DNA from: Yamagishiella unicocca
Taxonomy: Eukaryota > Chlorophyta > Chlorophyceae > Chlamydomonadales > Volvocaceae
Reading direction: 5' to 3'
Assembly (NCBI GenBank): GCA_003116995.1
Contig: BDSL01000059.1
Coordinates: 372,001 to 436,000, forward strand
DNA length: 64,000 nucleotides
Shown: in pieces, positions 37,015 to 47,257 of the stretch
Layout of the letters: the number at the start of each line of letters is the position of its first letter
Numbering within the stretch: the first letter of the stretch is position 1
Notes under the pieces: model-generated
What the model was told of the DNA's origin: nothing
Databases searched by the model: none
What the model saw: only the letters and a program-made list of their open reading frames with translations
Translations under genes and position numbers: made by a program

Positions 37015-38590
37015 ATGGCAAATCACCACAACGGCAGTTGTTACGCCACCGCACCGTCGCCAGCGTCTCAGTCGTTTCCACAAGGTGGATTTCCCCAGGG
37101 GCTTGGCGGGAGGACGCCCGGGCCGCCTCCTGTTATCTCGTTCCGACCTCGACTCGATACCGGTCCCCCAGTGTCGCCCCGGGCAAATAGTCACATCCTA
37201 TTATCTCCGTCTCTGACATATAACGCATAGGTTTCGTCAAGCGGCACAGGTGCTGCCAGCAGTCTTGCATCCTATGAAGGCCTACCGGTACCTGCCAGGG
37301 TACTCCGCATTCGCGTGTTGGCTGCTGCTTACCTCACCCCCGCTCCGCCACACAATCCGCCTGCATCCGTGGCCGCGCCGGGCCGCGCCGGCCGACCTCT
37401 CTCCGGTAGCGTCTCCTTATGTGTTACAAGTTTACGCTGCCTCTTCCCGATGCCTCCTCTGGGGTCGTAGGCGGGGGCCCCGTCTCCGCCCGTCAGCCAC
37501 TCCTCCCCGCAAGCTCTCTCTCGCTGCAGCCGCTGGCCGCCTGGCGGTCCGCAAAGCGCGTTGGGCGCGTCCGGCTTCGGCTCGTCCTTCCAGTCGGCAG
37601 CAGCTCACAGACTGCTATGGCGGCATCCGCTCAGTGGCCCCTCTTGTCCTAAGCGCGGCCGCATCCATCCCCACCGGCCCTGCCGGCGTCGCCCCCAGAG
37701 CACCCGCCCCTCGAGCACCCGCACGTCTTCCGTAACATGGTGGATGGTACCACCGTGGTCAGCGTATGTGGAACTCATCGCTCGCGGCGCCCAGCGCTGC
37801 CACCGACCTGATGCCCCATTTGGCCGCGGATGCGCATTGGGAGCTGGGGCGATGCGCGTTCACGCCTGGGATTTCACGAGGTCCCAATGGCGCTCTGCCT
37901 TCCGTCCCTGGAGCCGCCCGTCGTGGACATTTACTTGCTGGGTCTCCGGTGTGCCCGCGGCGGCGGACACCGCCCCCGCCTGCATCCGCGCCTTCCTCGC
38001 CCAGACCCTGGGCTGCCCCTCCGGCCACCTTCGCGTCCATCCCCCCACCTGCCTTGTCCATGTCCATGGCTGGACCGTGCAGCTGCCACTAGTGCTGGCT
38101 CTAGTGCTGGCCCTGGTGCTGGCTCTGGTGCTGGCACGCAGACAGCCCCTGGCCCTGCTGCTCAACCGGGTGCGGGCACGAGTGCTGGTGGTGGCCCGGG
38201 CGCTGGCGCCACCCCTCCGGCCGCTTGGGGCGGACCGCGCGCCCCCTTCCCTTCCCCCCACCTCACCTGCCTTTCACGGCCGCCCCCACCGTGTACCAGT
38301 TTCGGGGCCTCCCCGCCCGCCCCCGCTCGGACTGCGTCGAGGCTCTCTTGGTCTCCAGTTCCCCATGGCGGTGCGGCAAGGCTCCGGCCTCCCGCCACGT
38401 AAATTCTGGCTTCTTCACGTCGTCCGCACAATTATGGTCGGTATTCGGGCTGGTCGGAGCCTTGCCGTGCTGTCTGCTCTCCAATCACTCGCCGCCTCCC
38501 CCAGTTCTCCAGGTAGCGCCCAAAATCAACCGGTTTCGCCAAAGGTTTCCTTGCGTCACGCGGGGTCATCGCTTTCTTTCGTCTAGCCGC
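37015..38590 (+). other. GC-rich Pro/Ala/Gly-coding block, possibly degenerate gag-like sequence
   Basis: The composition switches abruptly to high GC. Several overlapping plus-strand frames encode Pro-, Ala-, Ser- and Gly-rich peptides. The best stretches are MANHHNGSCYATAPSPASQS (37015), MWNSSLAAPSAATDLMPHLA (37766) and a Ser/Ala/Gly array (SAGSSAGPGAGSGAGTQTAP) at about 38090-38170. None runs far without apparently changing frame. This fits a decayed retroelement gag or an intron-bearing low-complexity gene; I cannot decide which. Confidence 0.3.
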
Positions 38591-38878
38591 CGCCGATTTA
38601 GCTTAGCCGCCGACGGAGCGGTGACGTGTCAATATCCGTATGTTAAATAACAGAGGATTTCTCTGATGGCATTGGGCGGATGCGTTTCTCCGTCGGCGCG
38701 CCTGTCGTGGGAAGGGCGGCGGCCGGGTTGGGGCAGGGGAGGTCGTGGGGCAATGGCGTGCAACAAGGGGGCTTGAAAGGCGAATCACGGACGAAGTGAG
38801 GCGCAAAAGTGTAGGCTTAACGAAGTAGGCATGGGGAGGATGGACCCCCCTGTCCCCCTCACTGCTGATAGGTTTCTG

Positions 38879-38952
38879 ATCGGGAAAACATTTTGCGGTA
38901 CCTCCCCAACTGGCGGATGTGCCTTCTGGCCTGGGTCCCACTGTACCAATCG
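38879..38952 (+). repeat. Degenerate dispersed-repeat copy E
   Basis: Only GCGGATG, CCTTCTGGCCTGGGTCCCAC and TGTACC are recognisable. Placed in the family with low confidence. Confidence 0.35.
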
Positions 38953-39507
38953 CTACACTGCCTGGAGATGGGTGTTGTCATATACAGGAGGCGCGGGATT
39001 ATTGCAGCAGGTTGCAGCAGGAAAGCAATGACACCATTCAAAAAGTACACACCTAACTAATAAGCAGGTAGTGTCATGAAATGACAGGTATACGAACGCG
39101 AAAGCGGTCTTGCGGTGGGTGGCGCGATTCCTTTGTACGATAAGCCTATTCGTTCGGCGATTCCCGATTCGGCTTTCGTGCAGAATGTTAATTGTCTATC
39201 GGGTATTTTTGGCTGCAACATAAATATCCTAGTAAGTATGACAATGCTGCTTACTGGGAGGCACATGAGATGCCTACACAGGGGCTGTACGAGTAGATAC
39301 CTACGTACAGAGTAGCCGGGAGCTGAGCACCGGCTGTTGGCTGTCCAGCCCCTTTCCCTGCCATAACGCAGCACAGCAGTAAACAATAGTGATTTGGCGC
39401 TACATTCGGTTGGAAAGGAAGGTATGCTTGCTCTCTGTTCTTAAACTGCAGGATGCCGGGGAAGCGTACAGGTGGAGGCATCTATCATGTGAGCGCAACG
39501 TTAAGTA

Positions 39508-40084
39508 GTGTATGTGGACAAAGCCAAGGCAATAGCCGCTTTGGTAATCCCGTTTGACAAGGTACTAGAGGAGTTCAGGCGGCGTTTGCTGCTCGACTGG
39601 AACTCGAATGATATCGATATGGATCCGCGGGTTTTTCCCAAATTTGCAGCAGGAGACAGTGATCGCGGGAAGCCGGGCGTAACAGTGTGTCGCTACTCGA
39701 ATTGGATGGGCGTTGCATAACTTTGCATATGCCCCCGACGCGCATACGAAAAAGCTAGATCACCTTCGCGCGTGTATGCCTCGGAAGCATCACACGGCGC
39801 TAATGCGTTTTCGTCTCGGCTGTTGGGACCTCGACGTAAGTCGTTTTGCACGTCGGCCGCGTAAGCCACGCGTTGAGAGAACGTGCCGAGTGTGCAGCGG
39901 GGATATGGTAGAAGACGAGTTTCATGTTCTTATGGAGTGTCCTGTGTATGAGCCTCTCAGACGAGCTGTAGATTTTCCTACAGGACAGGATATGCAAGTG
40001 GTGATGACTACGTGGGATCAGGTGGAACTAGGCAACCTTTTGGCTCAGATACAGAGAGCGCGAACAGAGTCATTAAGGGAATAA
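39508..40084 (+). pseudogene. Non-LTR retrotransposon remnant, C-terminal zinc-binding region
   Basis: Two overlapping frames (39508-39720 and 39713-40084) read as one protein with a frameshift near 39712. The second frame carries RTCRVCSGDMVEDEFHVLME followed by CPVYEPLR, the CxxC...H..(E)C motif found at the end of LINE reverse-transcriptase proteins (zf-RVT), preceded by LMRFRLGCWDLDVSRFARRP. The upstream reverse transcriptase is absent, so this is a 5'-truncated, inactivated copy, as usual for LINE insertions. An AATAAATCGTAAAATAAATA tail region follows at about 40195. Confidence 0.65.
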
Positions 40085-40233
40085 TCCCGATTTGCTAGTA
40101 TTAGTTTTAGAAGTGCGCCCTTTGACGGACGTCCGTTGTGGGTGGGCGCATGCAGCATGCGGCATGCTACTGGCGCGAGCCAGTACGACATGTAATAAAT
40201 CGTAAAATAAATAAAATCTATCATGGAACACCC

Positions 40234-40508
40234 CCTATTATGGAACACTAATCATTTCTCCACAACAGCTGCTCCTAAATTCACCAAATGATTTCACAAG
40301 AACCTTTATGATGTAATCGTAAATTGCATTGCCACGACTGTAACATAAATTCGTAGCCGTACAGAAGACTCTTAAGACCATTCCTGCTAACTAGACGTTC
40401 ATGGATTAATCATGGACCAATCATGCAGGGATTAATCATGCTAATCAGACGTTTTATGGATTAATTGAATTATGCGACCGTCGCAGAGTCGAAGTGTTCC
40501 ATAATAGG
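40234..40508. mobile_element. Candidate MITE with 16-bp perfect terminal inverted repeats
   Basis: CCTATTATGGAACACT (40234-40249) is exactly inverted at 40493-40508 (AGTGTTCCATAATAGG), enclosing 243 bp of AT-rich noncoding DNA with internal ATGGATTAATC-type repeats. A near copy of the repeat (ATCATGGAACACC) precedes the left end. I see no clear target-site duplication, so the superfamily is undecided. Confidence 0.6.
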
Positions 40509-40616
40509 TGCCCTGGTGCCGGTCCTTCCACGTACGAGACCCTAAACGTCCTAAAGGCCTTTAGCGCTGGCAGCGTTCACTCGTATTTCACGTTACTTTT
40601 ATAATAACAGGAGTTC

Positions 40617-41234
40617 ATGGCAGCTGAAGCGGATGAGGTCCTGGGCGCGGGCGTTTCCGTTGCAGACCCCACAGACTGTGACGATGATGAGGTACGCATC
40701 AGCCAACGTTCCTTATACTATACGACACAGATCATGTGACGCACGCTGCTCTTTGGCGTCGTTTAGGTCGACGTGAGGGCTGTGTCCATATCCAGCGTGG
40801 GCCTCATCACCAGGTTGAGGAATCTGGGATGCATCTTCATCAATAACATGACCGGAAGACCCATCTTGGTATTCACCAGGGCCGCTCCGAAAAGGCGCCT
40901 GCGGAAGGGAGAGCTGACGGCTGGCGCGAACGTTAGTGGCTTCCAGGCTGCCTTGAAGTGGGTCATGGCTGAGCTGAACGCCAGCACTACAAGCGCCGTT
41001 GTGGTTGACCCCCCGGAGCCGGACGCCCTTCGTAAGTCGGAGCGGATCCCCGTGGATGGGACCACGTACGTTAGCATCCGCCGTTACTCTCCAGGGGACG
41101 GCAAGACACCCAGCAGCTGGAAGTGGGACTGCCTGGACATGCTGGTGAGGTCGGGACAAAAGATCACGATCAGGGGCACTGCAGTGCCCCTGCAATACCT
41201 GCTGGACCCAAAGACATATGCGCATAAACCATGA
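40617..41234 (+). CDS. Unknown two-exon protein
   Basis: Exon 1 40617-40691 (ATG start; MAAEADEVLGAGVSVADPTD, acidic end DCDDDE) and exon 2 40767-41234 join in phase 0 at a GTACGC donor and TTTAG acceptor; about 180 aa. Exon 2 contains VSISSVGLITRLRNLGCIFI, RAAPKRRLRKGEL, FQAALKWVMAELNAS and a Tyr/Arg/Trp-rich end. A GTGAGG donor at 41145 suggests it could splice on instead of ending at 41234; the last 30 codons would then be intron. CAG at 40610 could also be an acceptor, making exon 1 internal. No family is recognised. Codon usage is GC-rich like the host genes, unlike the TE relics around it. Confidence 0.45.
41171..41192. repeat. 22-bp perfect palindrome
   Basis: The segment centred on CACTGCAGTG with CAGGGG/CCCCTG arms is its own reverse complement over 22 bp. 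Immediately downstream GCATAAACCATGAGCCGGG is tandemly repeated (about 41220-41261). Confidence 0.85.
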
Positions 41235-41249
41235 GCCGGGATATGCATA

Positions 41250-42230
41250 AACCATGAGCCGGGCTCAATATCGGTGGGTGCATGGCATGTGCCACTGATG
41301 AATTTCTGGAGCACCCATTTTGGCAGGTGCATGGTAGGATGGTGAGGTTACATGTAGTGGTTGTGGGGAGGTGTACAGTGCAGGGAAGCATGAAGAGCAT
41401 GTTAACATTGTTTTCGTATGTATAGTGGTTATTATGGGAGTATGCACCCGATACTGGTGTTTGGCTGTTGCCAGGGTGACTGGTGTTGAATGCTGGGTGG
41501 AGAGATTCATTGGCCCATTAATCTGCACGCCTTGCTTAACTGAGCACACAGGCCAGCCAGGATATCTACCTGAGGCCTGTCTAAGTGCGCATCCTGTCGC
41601 TACCACATCTGGATTGTGCCATTCCCCGCTGCGGGCACATGTGTTTCGTTACTTCAGTTGGTGGTTAGGCTGCTGGTAGCAGATAGTACACGGGCTCCGA
41701 AACAGTATGTCACGTTGGGCTCCAGGGTGCAAAGTAGAGCCATCGTGCGCATCGCTGGCACTGCGAGAGAAGCAGGAAGAAAAATAAACCGCCCGACCGT
41801 GATATAGCAGTCGGGTACTAGCGTCCCTAAACAAGGGCCCAGAGAATAAACAGCAGCAACAACCACCCAGGGGGGTTTAGCTCAAAACGACCTACCTCTC
41901 AGCAGTACACCACTTGCAGCCCAAGCCGCCCCCCACCAAGAAAAGTTCATGCAACAACAAGGCATTTGGTGTTAAGCTCAGAAAGTGCGCGCACATGCAG
42001 CCGTGCCCCCGCTGTATGTGTAGGATGACCATAGATCCTACCCGGAGCCCACAGCTCCAGAACCAACTGACAGCTACCGTGGAGCTGCCAGCGCAGCGCC
42101 CAAGGCTTGCCTATCAGAGACACATGATGCAACACTGCATATAAAATCTGTAATACAGCGATAGGCGGTGGAGACATAGGGTCAGCTGCCCAGATCAGGA
42201 GGGTGGGCATTGGGCACTAAGCCACTTATC
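41250..42230. other. Noncoding DNA with a dispersed repeat copy
   Basis: No supported gene. A dispersed-repeat copy lies at about 41695-41765 on the minus strand. The rest is unassigned. Confidence 0.4.
41695..41765 (-). repeat. Dispersed repeat family copy F
   Basis: Minus strand: TTCTCTCGCAGTGCCAGCGA, TGCGCACGATGGCTCTACTT, CCTGGAGCCCAACGTGAC. Core order conserved. Confidence 0.55.
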
Positions 42231-42244
42231 GGGATAAGTCATTT

Positions 42245-42465
42245 CCCAATCCAAGGGTGGTTTCCAATCCTCTGGTTGCCAATCCCAATCCGCCGGGATC
42301 CGGTTCCCAATCCTGGGGTTTCCAATCCTAATCCGCCGGGGCCCGGTCCCAATCCTCGGGTTTCCAATCCTAATCCGCGGGGGCCCGGTTTCCAATCCTC
42401 GGGTTGCCAATCCTAATCCGCCGGGGCCCAGTTGCCATCCTCAGGTTGCCAATCCCAATCCACCA
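42245..42465. repeat. 42-bp minisatellite (CCAATCC-rich)
   Basis: About five diverged units built from CCAATCCTAATCCGCCGGGG and CCCGGTCCCAATCCTCGGGT. CCAAT boxes recur roughly every 20 bp on the plus strand. As 42 is a multiple of 3, two strands show short periodic frames that are not genes. Confidence 0.8.
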
Positions 42466-42696
42466 CCGTGATCGACGCCTAAACTAATCCGGGGGGGGGC
42501 CTGTAGCAGGCGAGCAGCCAAAGGCTTCTCGAGATGCGGGGAGAGCGCTCTCGAGATCGGGGGGAGCGTGTGCATCCCCGAACTAGTACCTCCGCAACTT
42601 ACGTACGCTCGGGAAGCTCTTCCCCGCCAGAAGCCCACTCCGACTCGCTACTGAACAGATAGTCTGGACAGATGTTAGCTGCATAAAACCGGAGGT

Positions 42697-43378
42697 ATGA
42701 GACTGGTCCAACCGACTCGGAGCCGCCAGCCTACAACGAACGTACAGGTGAGACGCTCTACGTGGACCCGGCTGGGCACGAATGCACAAATACAATACAA
42801 AGAGCGGAGCTGGCCGCAGTCCGGGCAGTCCTCGCCAAATTCATGGACACACCCTCGCAGCTCACGATTGCAACAGACTCACAGTTCTCTATTCTCCTTA
42901 TAATGAAAGCTGTAAACGATCCAGCTAAGCTACATTTCTTGAAGCACAAAGCGATTCTTGAGAGTCTCGCTGAACTATTGTACGAATGCGCCAACCGGAA
43001 CACTCGCGTGCATTTTATCAAAGTGAAATCAGACACTGGATTACTTGGAAAGGAAATGATCAAGCTGATCAAGGCGTGACCGCGGTCGCGCGGGGGGGAA
43101 CAGAAGCAGATAGAGCGCTCTGGAAGCAGACATGCATTACGGATGCCTCAGATCACGCACCTTCCAAACGGTGTTGTCCTGGTCCACCAGTCGGCTTCTT
43201 ACAGTCTCTCCTCACGGCCCAAACGGGCCTTATACGCAACTGCAAAGCGCAGTTGTTGAGCCGACACCACGCGCTGTCCACCCAGCAAACTCAGATTCTG
43301 AAGGACAATAGACAGCGCCCTTTCCGTACCCGAGGCCGTCGGCGCATCGCTAATAAACCCTCCACCCCGAGGGCGTGA
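42697..43378 (+). pseudogene. Retroelement RNase H domain remnant
   Basis: Frame 42762-43079 encodes TNTIQRAELAAVRAVLAKF, LTIATDSQFSILLIMKAV, then HFLKHKAILESLAELLYECA and VHFIKVKSDTGLLG. These match the RNase HI pattern (E in QRAEL, D in ATDS, the K-x-H/D-TG segment). At about 43045 the reading shifts to the 42986-43378 frame, which continues GNDQADQGVTAVARG, the last conserved RNase H segment. One indel therefore inactivates it. The order fits the C-terminal end of an RNase-H-bearing non-LTR element; the reverse transcriptase is missing. Confidence 0.65.
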
Positions 43379-43748
43379 TTGGGCCGACCCAGCTCGCAAG
43401 AGCCGGCAAAAGGGAGACTCTTTAGTCAGCAACGGCCAATTCAGTCCGGGTGCAGCTACCACCACAACGATAACACCTCTAAAGAACGACGTCACAAACA
43501 CCACCACCGGCCCCCCCACCCCTTGGCAGGGAATGAGATGTAGGAAGGGGTGGGCTCCAAAAGGGAAACCGGCGCCCATCCTACAGTGGGCCGCCGTGTC
43601 ATGCACGGCCCCCCCTCTCCCCGTCGTCCCTGCGCAGGAGTCAGCCGCACCGCTGTCCAAGGGGCGCCCCCCCTCCCACAAGGAGCGCCGTGACGAGTGA
43701 TATATTACTTTAAATGTAATAAATCGGGGTTTGGGGCTTGGAAAAAAC

Positions 43749-43789
43749 GGAACAGATTGAGGCCGACCCGTACATTTTTATTACTTCAG
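43749..43789 (+). repeat. Direct repeat, copy 1 (GGAACAGAT...TTTTATTACTTCAG)
   Basis: Shares GGAACAGAT, a C-rich centre and ATTTTTATTACTTCAG with 45099-45138. The two copies bracket about 1.3 kb holding the hAT-like fragment and three dispersed-repeat copies, and copy 2 abuts the truncated DIRS-like element. Confidence 0.6.
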
Positions 43790-43796
43790 CCAAAAG

Positions 43797-43997
43797 GGGT
43801 CGGTGGAGGATGAGCGGCGGTTCTCGGCCATGGCATACGTGCAGGCCCCCACACACAACCGCCTGGACGAGCACCTGGCGCTGTGTGTGCGCATGTTCAC
43901 GCAGGACTTGATCGACCCGCACACGTTCCCGTTTGGTGACGCACTGTGGAAGTGGCTGGCCAGCAGCAGCAGGGGGCGGTACATGATGAACGGGTAG
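43797..43997 (+). pseudogene. hAT-like transposase C-terminal (dimerisation) fragment
   Basis: The frame reads GSVEDERRFSAMAYVQAPTH, NRLDEHLALCVRMFTQDLID, then ..WKWLASSSRGRY before a stop. S-[VA]-[ED]-x-E-R-x-FS followed by RNRL...L...L is the hallmark of the hAT C-terminal dimerisation region. The upstream RNase-H-like catalytic part is absent, so this is a fragment. The assignment rests on this short motif only. Confidence 0.45.
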
Positions 43998-44049
43998 AGA
44001 CCCAGCGCTACTGTGCTGCGATTTGCCCTAACAAATGACACTAAGAAAC

Positions 44050-44085
44050 ACACCAACCTTTGAAGGTCTGGAGCCCACTGTAACG
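44050..44085 (+). repeat. Dispersed repeat copy G (3' half only)
   Basis: ACCTTTGAAGGTCTGGAGCC, CACTGTAACGATTACAACAA. The upstream leader is missing. Confidence 0.6.
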
Positions 44086-44839
44086 ATTACAACAACACCA
44101 ATCTGGTTCACACCTTCGCTCGCCGCGGCCATACTGGCTCGTCACGGTGGCTTTGCAGAGTGCCTGCGCTGAGTATCCTGTGGCTGTCCAGCTAGCCTGG
44201 TGGTCACCCACGCCCTTCGTTGCGAAGTATCAACTTCGCCAATGATGGCCTCTCAGCGGCGGCTTCGGTCGTCGCTCTACCTGATCAGTCCTGCAGGGCT
44301 GTATCCTACTTTGTGGTCTTCTTTCAGCATTTCTCTGGACTCTGGTAGCTTTCGCCGACACAGCTTCGTCGGCTCTGGTGTCTCTCGCGCATGCCGCAGC
44401 CGGTGCCAGTACGCAGCCTACGCAAGTCCTGCAAAGCTACCTGGCGTTGCATACTGAAGTGGTTTCCGTATTGCAGGCGAAGGTTGCGCCACGGCTCAGC
44501 CATTCGGGCGTGTTGCCGGTCTGCCTTTTTCTAGAGACTGCTGTTGGTGTTGACCTCAACTGGTTGATGGTATTACGTACCATTGTTTCTTCCCGTCTCG
44601 CTATGGGCATCGGCCCGTTTCGGGTGTGGGACGTTTTCGGGATCTTGGGGGGGGAGTTATCCGATTGTGTTGCCGAGGCGTGCTGCTGTCTCTCCATTCG
44701 GGGGTCTGCTTGGGATGCATGTGGCCATGTGCAGGGGAGCCATCAGCGCAACCTCCCCCTGTGTATTGGTGCTTGCTGTTTCCTCTGGGCTCTCGGTTGT
44801 GAGGCTCTGGGTGGTTTGTCTTTCGGAACCGTTGGTTTT

Positions 44840-45000
44840 CTCTGCTTTCCTTGTCTTTTTCAGTGTCAGGCGATGCGCCCGATGGCTCTACCTTTTAAGG
44901 TCTGGAGCCCACTGTAACGATTACAACAACAACCAACTGCGCCCGATGGTTCTACCTCTTGGTCTGGAACCCACTGTAACCGTTACAACAACAACCAACT
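44840..45000 (+). repeat. Dispersed repeat copies H and I in tandem
   Basis: Copy H (44840-44935): TTTCAGTGTCAGGCGATGCG, GATGGCTCTACCTTTT, GGTCTGGAGCCCACTGTAAC, GATTACAACAACAACC. Copy I (44936-44998) follows at once and lacks the leader: GATGGTTCTACCTCTTGGTC, CCCACTGTAACCGTTACAAC. The head-to-tail 3' halves suggest template jumping or unequal exchange at the ACAAC tail. Confidence 0.7.
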
Positions 45001-45098
45001 GTACGTGGCTCTGGGTCTGTGAAATGACTTGTAACTTATGGGGGGGGTCTGGGGGGGGCGGAGCCCCACCCAGCGCCGCACAGCTATGGAACAAATAT

Positions 45099-45138
45099 GG
45101 AACAGATATCGAACACCCCTGAAATTTTATTACTTCAG
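45099..45138 (+). repeat. Direct repeat, copy 2
   Basis: GGAACAGATATCGAACACCC, then ATTTTATTACTTCAG. Partner of 43749-43789. Confidence 0.6.
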
Positions 45139-45179
45139 ATGGAATAAATCGAGACCCCCCTAAACGAAAAAAAAACCAC

Positions 45180-46312
45180 TGGCCAGCGCCCGTGTAACTT
45201 TATCAACTCCCGACTTGCCCCAGCTTCCACCGCCGCAATGGCTCCCCCACGCCTCAAGCTGTGAGACGAGAACAGCTGCAAGCGCTCCACACAGCCCGCA
45301 TAACGGGACCCCACCTCACGCAGCAACGACCGGAGCCTGGCGGTGAACGCACCCTTGCCAGGCACATTGCCCCAGTGCCCGCCTCACTGCCGGCTCCTTG
45401 CGCCAACCGAAAACGGAGGTGGCGCCGCACAATGCGCCCAACACAGATACCACTACCCGACTCTTCCGGGAAGCACACCGTCGCCCCTTGCCCCTGCTGG
45501 TCCGTCTTGCTACGAACCACCCGCACTGCGATCCCTCCCCCGTGAAGGTCGGAAACAGCGCCCACACTCAAACCCCACAGCTCGCTCCGTCGCAGCATCC
45601 CCACGAACCCCAGCACCAGCCAACACGCGTCTCGCGCACCCTCCACGGCACGGCTCTGCTAAGCAGCCGCTGTGGCCGCCAGCCAACCGAGCAGCAGCCG
45701 CAGCATCGCTACCGTAACGGGTGCCTTAACATCTCGTACAGCCCCGGCGCCGGAACTGGCTGCTCGCAAGGCCCGCTGCGACATCATCCGTATCCGGGGA
45801 TGGTTCCGTACCGTGGCCGCTGCCTGAACCCCCCGCGAACGCTGCCAGTCACACAAAGCCGAAAGCGTGCCCTCAATCGTGGAGCGCGCATAACGCGTGG
45901 ATGCAAAGGCAATAAACAAGCACAAGGTAACCGGGTTGATATCCCGGTCCCGGGCCCATGGCCGAGCATCATTCTCCACCAACCCCAGTTGTTCCTCACA
46001 GAAACGAACGTAACGGCGCCGATGCGACATGTAGGTCAGCGAGGAGCTGTCGGCCACCGCCGAGGCCGCCAGAGCCACCAGTTCCCATGCCAATTGCAGC
46101 GCCGCAGTGCCCGCCAGCCGTGCCAGGCCAGCGGTGGCGAGAATGCAGGGTACGCAACTGAACCAACCGCCAGCGTAAGCGGCCGCCACCAGCCCGAGAA
46201 AGGCACGATGGGAATCCCACCGCAGGACTCGCACTGTAGCGGCACCCGTTCCGTGGGCCGTCCGCACCGAGGCCGCCAGAGCCACCAGTTCCGGGGGGGG
46301 GGGGAGGCCCAT
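45180..46312 (-). pseudogene. Tyrosine recombinase of the DIRS-like element (broken)
   Basis: The N-terminal SAM-like part reads SSLTYMSHRRRYVRFCEEQL, FIAFASTRYARSTIEGTLSA. After an in-frame TAG just below 45661 it continues WLVLGFVGMLRRSELWGLSV (catalytic Arg) and RSKTDQQGQGATV. After a frameshift near 45365 it gives HSLRRGGAIAAVEAG (H-x-x-R) and ELIKLHGRW, then diverges into non-homologous PVVFFSF..., so the nucleophilic Tyr is absent. Known family chemistry would be integration of circular cDNA without an endonuclease. Confidence 0.7.
46062..46292. repeat. 24-bp direct repeat pair in the recombinase region
   Basis: GAGGCCGCCAGAGCCACCAG plus TTCC occurs at 46062-46085 and again at 46269-46292, 207 bp apart. 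It may mark an internal duplication within the element's linker. Confidence 0.7.
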
Positions 46313-46314
46313 AG

Positions 46315-47115
46315 CACCTTGCCTGCCGGATCCGCGGCCCGTCCAATCACTGAATTTGCAGGCGAGTAGAACTGCTGGCAGCCTGGCTGCACGATCACAC
46401 CCTCGTCATCGCAGCGGCAGTCCACCGTCCGTCGATAATTCGCGGCCGCACACAACGACAGGAAAACCCCCGGCCTCAGCCGCAGCTGCTGCCGCCATGC
46501 CACCTCCAGGTGCCAGCTCAGGCGATCCGCCCGCACGTTGCCGATCCCCGCAATGTGCTCCGCGCGCAGCTCAAAACCGTAACGTATCGCCAGGAGGGCA
46601 ATCTCGCGGCAGATGGGCCGGCCCACCGCGATGCGCGTGGCACCGCGCCTCACCGCGGCGACCGCTTGGGTGTTGTCACAGCGCACCATTACCCGCCGGT
46701 CGCGTAAACGGGGATCAAAGGCCCGCAAAGCGTGCCGAATGGCCGTGAGTTCCAGCCACGCCACGTGCAGTGCCCGTTGATCGGCTGCCCAAATTCCTTG
46801 CAGCTCCGCGTCCTCCCATGCCGCACCAAACCCGCGCCCGCTCGCGTCTGTGAAGATGACTGTCCCATCCGGACAGTCGAATTCCCCCCAAACAAGGTCC
46901 AGCTGACTGGTCGCTGTGCGTTTCACGCCGTCCCATATGCTGGTGGCGTGGGAGAGTATATCGGACCAGGCAGCTAAATCATGCACGGCGTCGGGCGACA
47001 GGAGGACTGTAGATAAGTTACTTACGGCGAGGTTGTCGTACAGTCCCTGCACAAAGCCAGCCCCCCAGCGGCATGCTCTGGCGATGAAGGCGAGTTTCCC
47101 AACCGTAGCTTGCAA
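46315..47115 (-). pseudogene. DIRS-like RNase H domain
   Basis: Reads LQATVGKLAFIARACRWGAG, then VIFTDASGRGFGAAW (first Asp), WLELTAIRHALRAFD (Glu), VMVRCDNTQAVAAVRRGATR (Asp) and RAEHIAGIGNVRADRLSW (His..Asp). This series, with the RW..GF..GL lead-in, is typical of the RT-to-RNase H connection in DIRS and caulimovirus-type elements. All RNase H acidic residues are visible, yet the RT that should precede it is missing. The frame runs on to 46036, but a poly-G tract (46293-46304) marks where the true product shifts to the recombinase frame. Confidence 0.7.
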
Positions 47116-47257
47116 ATCTGCGCGTGGTACGGGCTGGGATGCGCTGCTTGGTTCCCCAGTTTGGCATCCAGCGCCGAAATCGCCAGGATGTTTACGGAAG
47201 AGTCAAGTTGGCAATGGTCAGCAGCTGCTCAGGCGAAGGACTGTCGAGCTCAGGGTG

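Noticed and set aside
37561..38586. 341-codon plus-strand frame
   Set aside because: No conserved motif; neighbouring frames look equally or more protein-like in places, so a single long gene is not supported. Recorded only as a GC-rich block.
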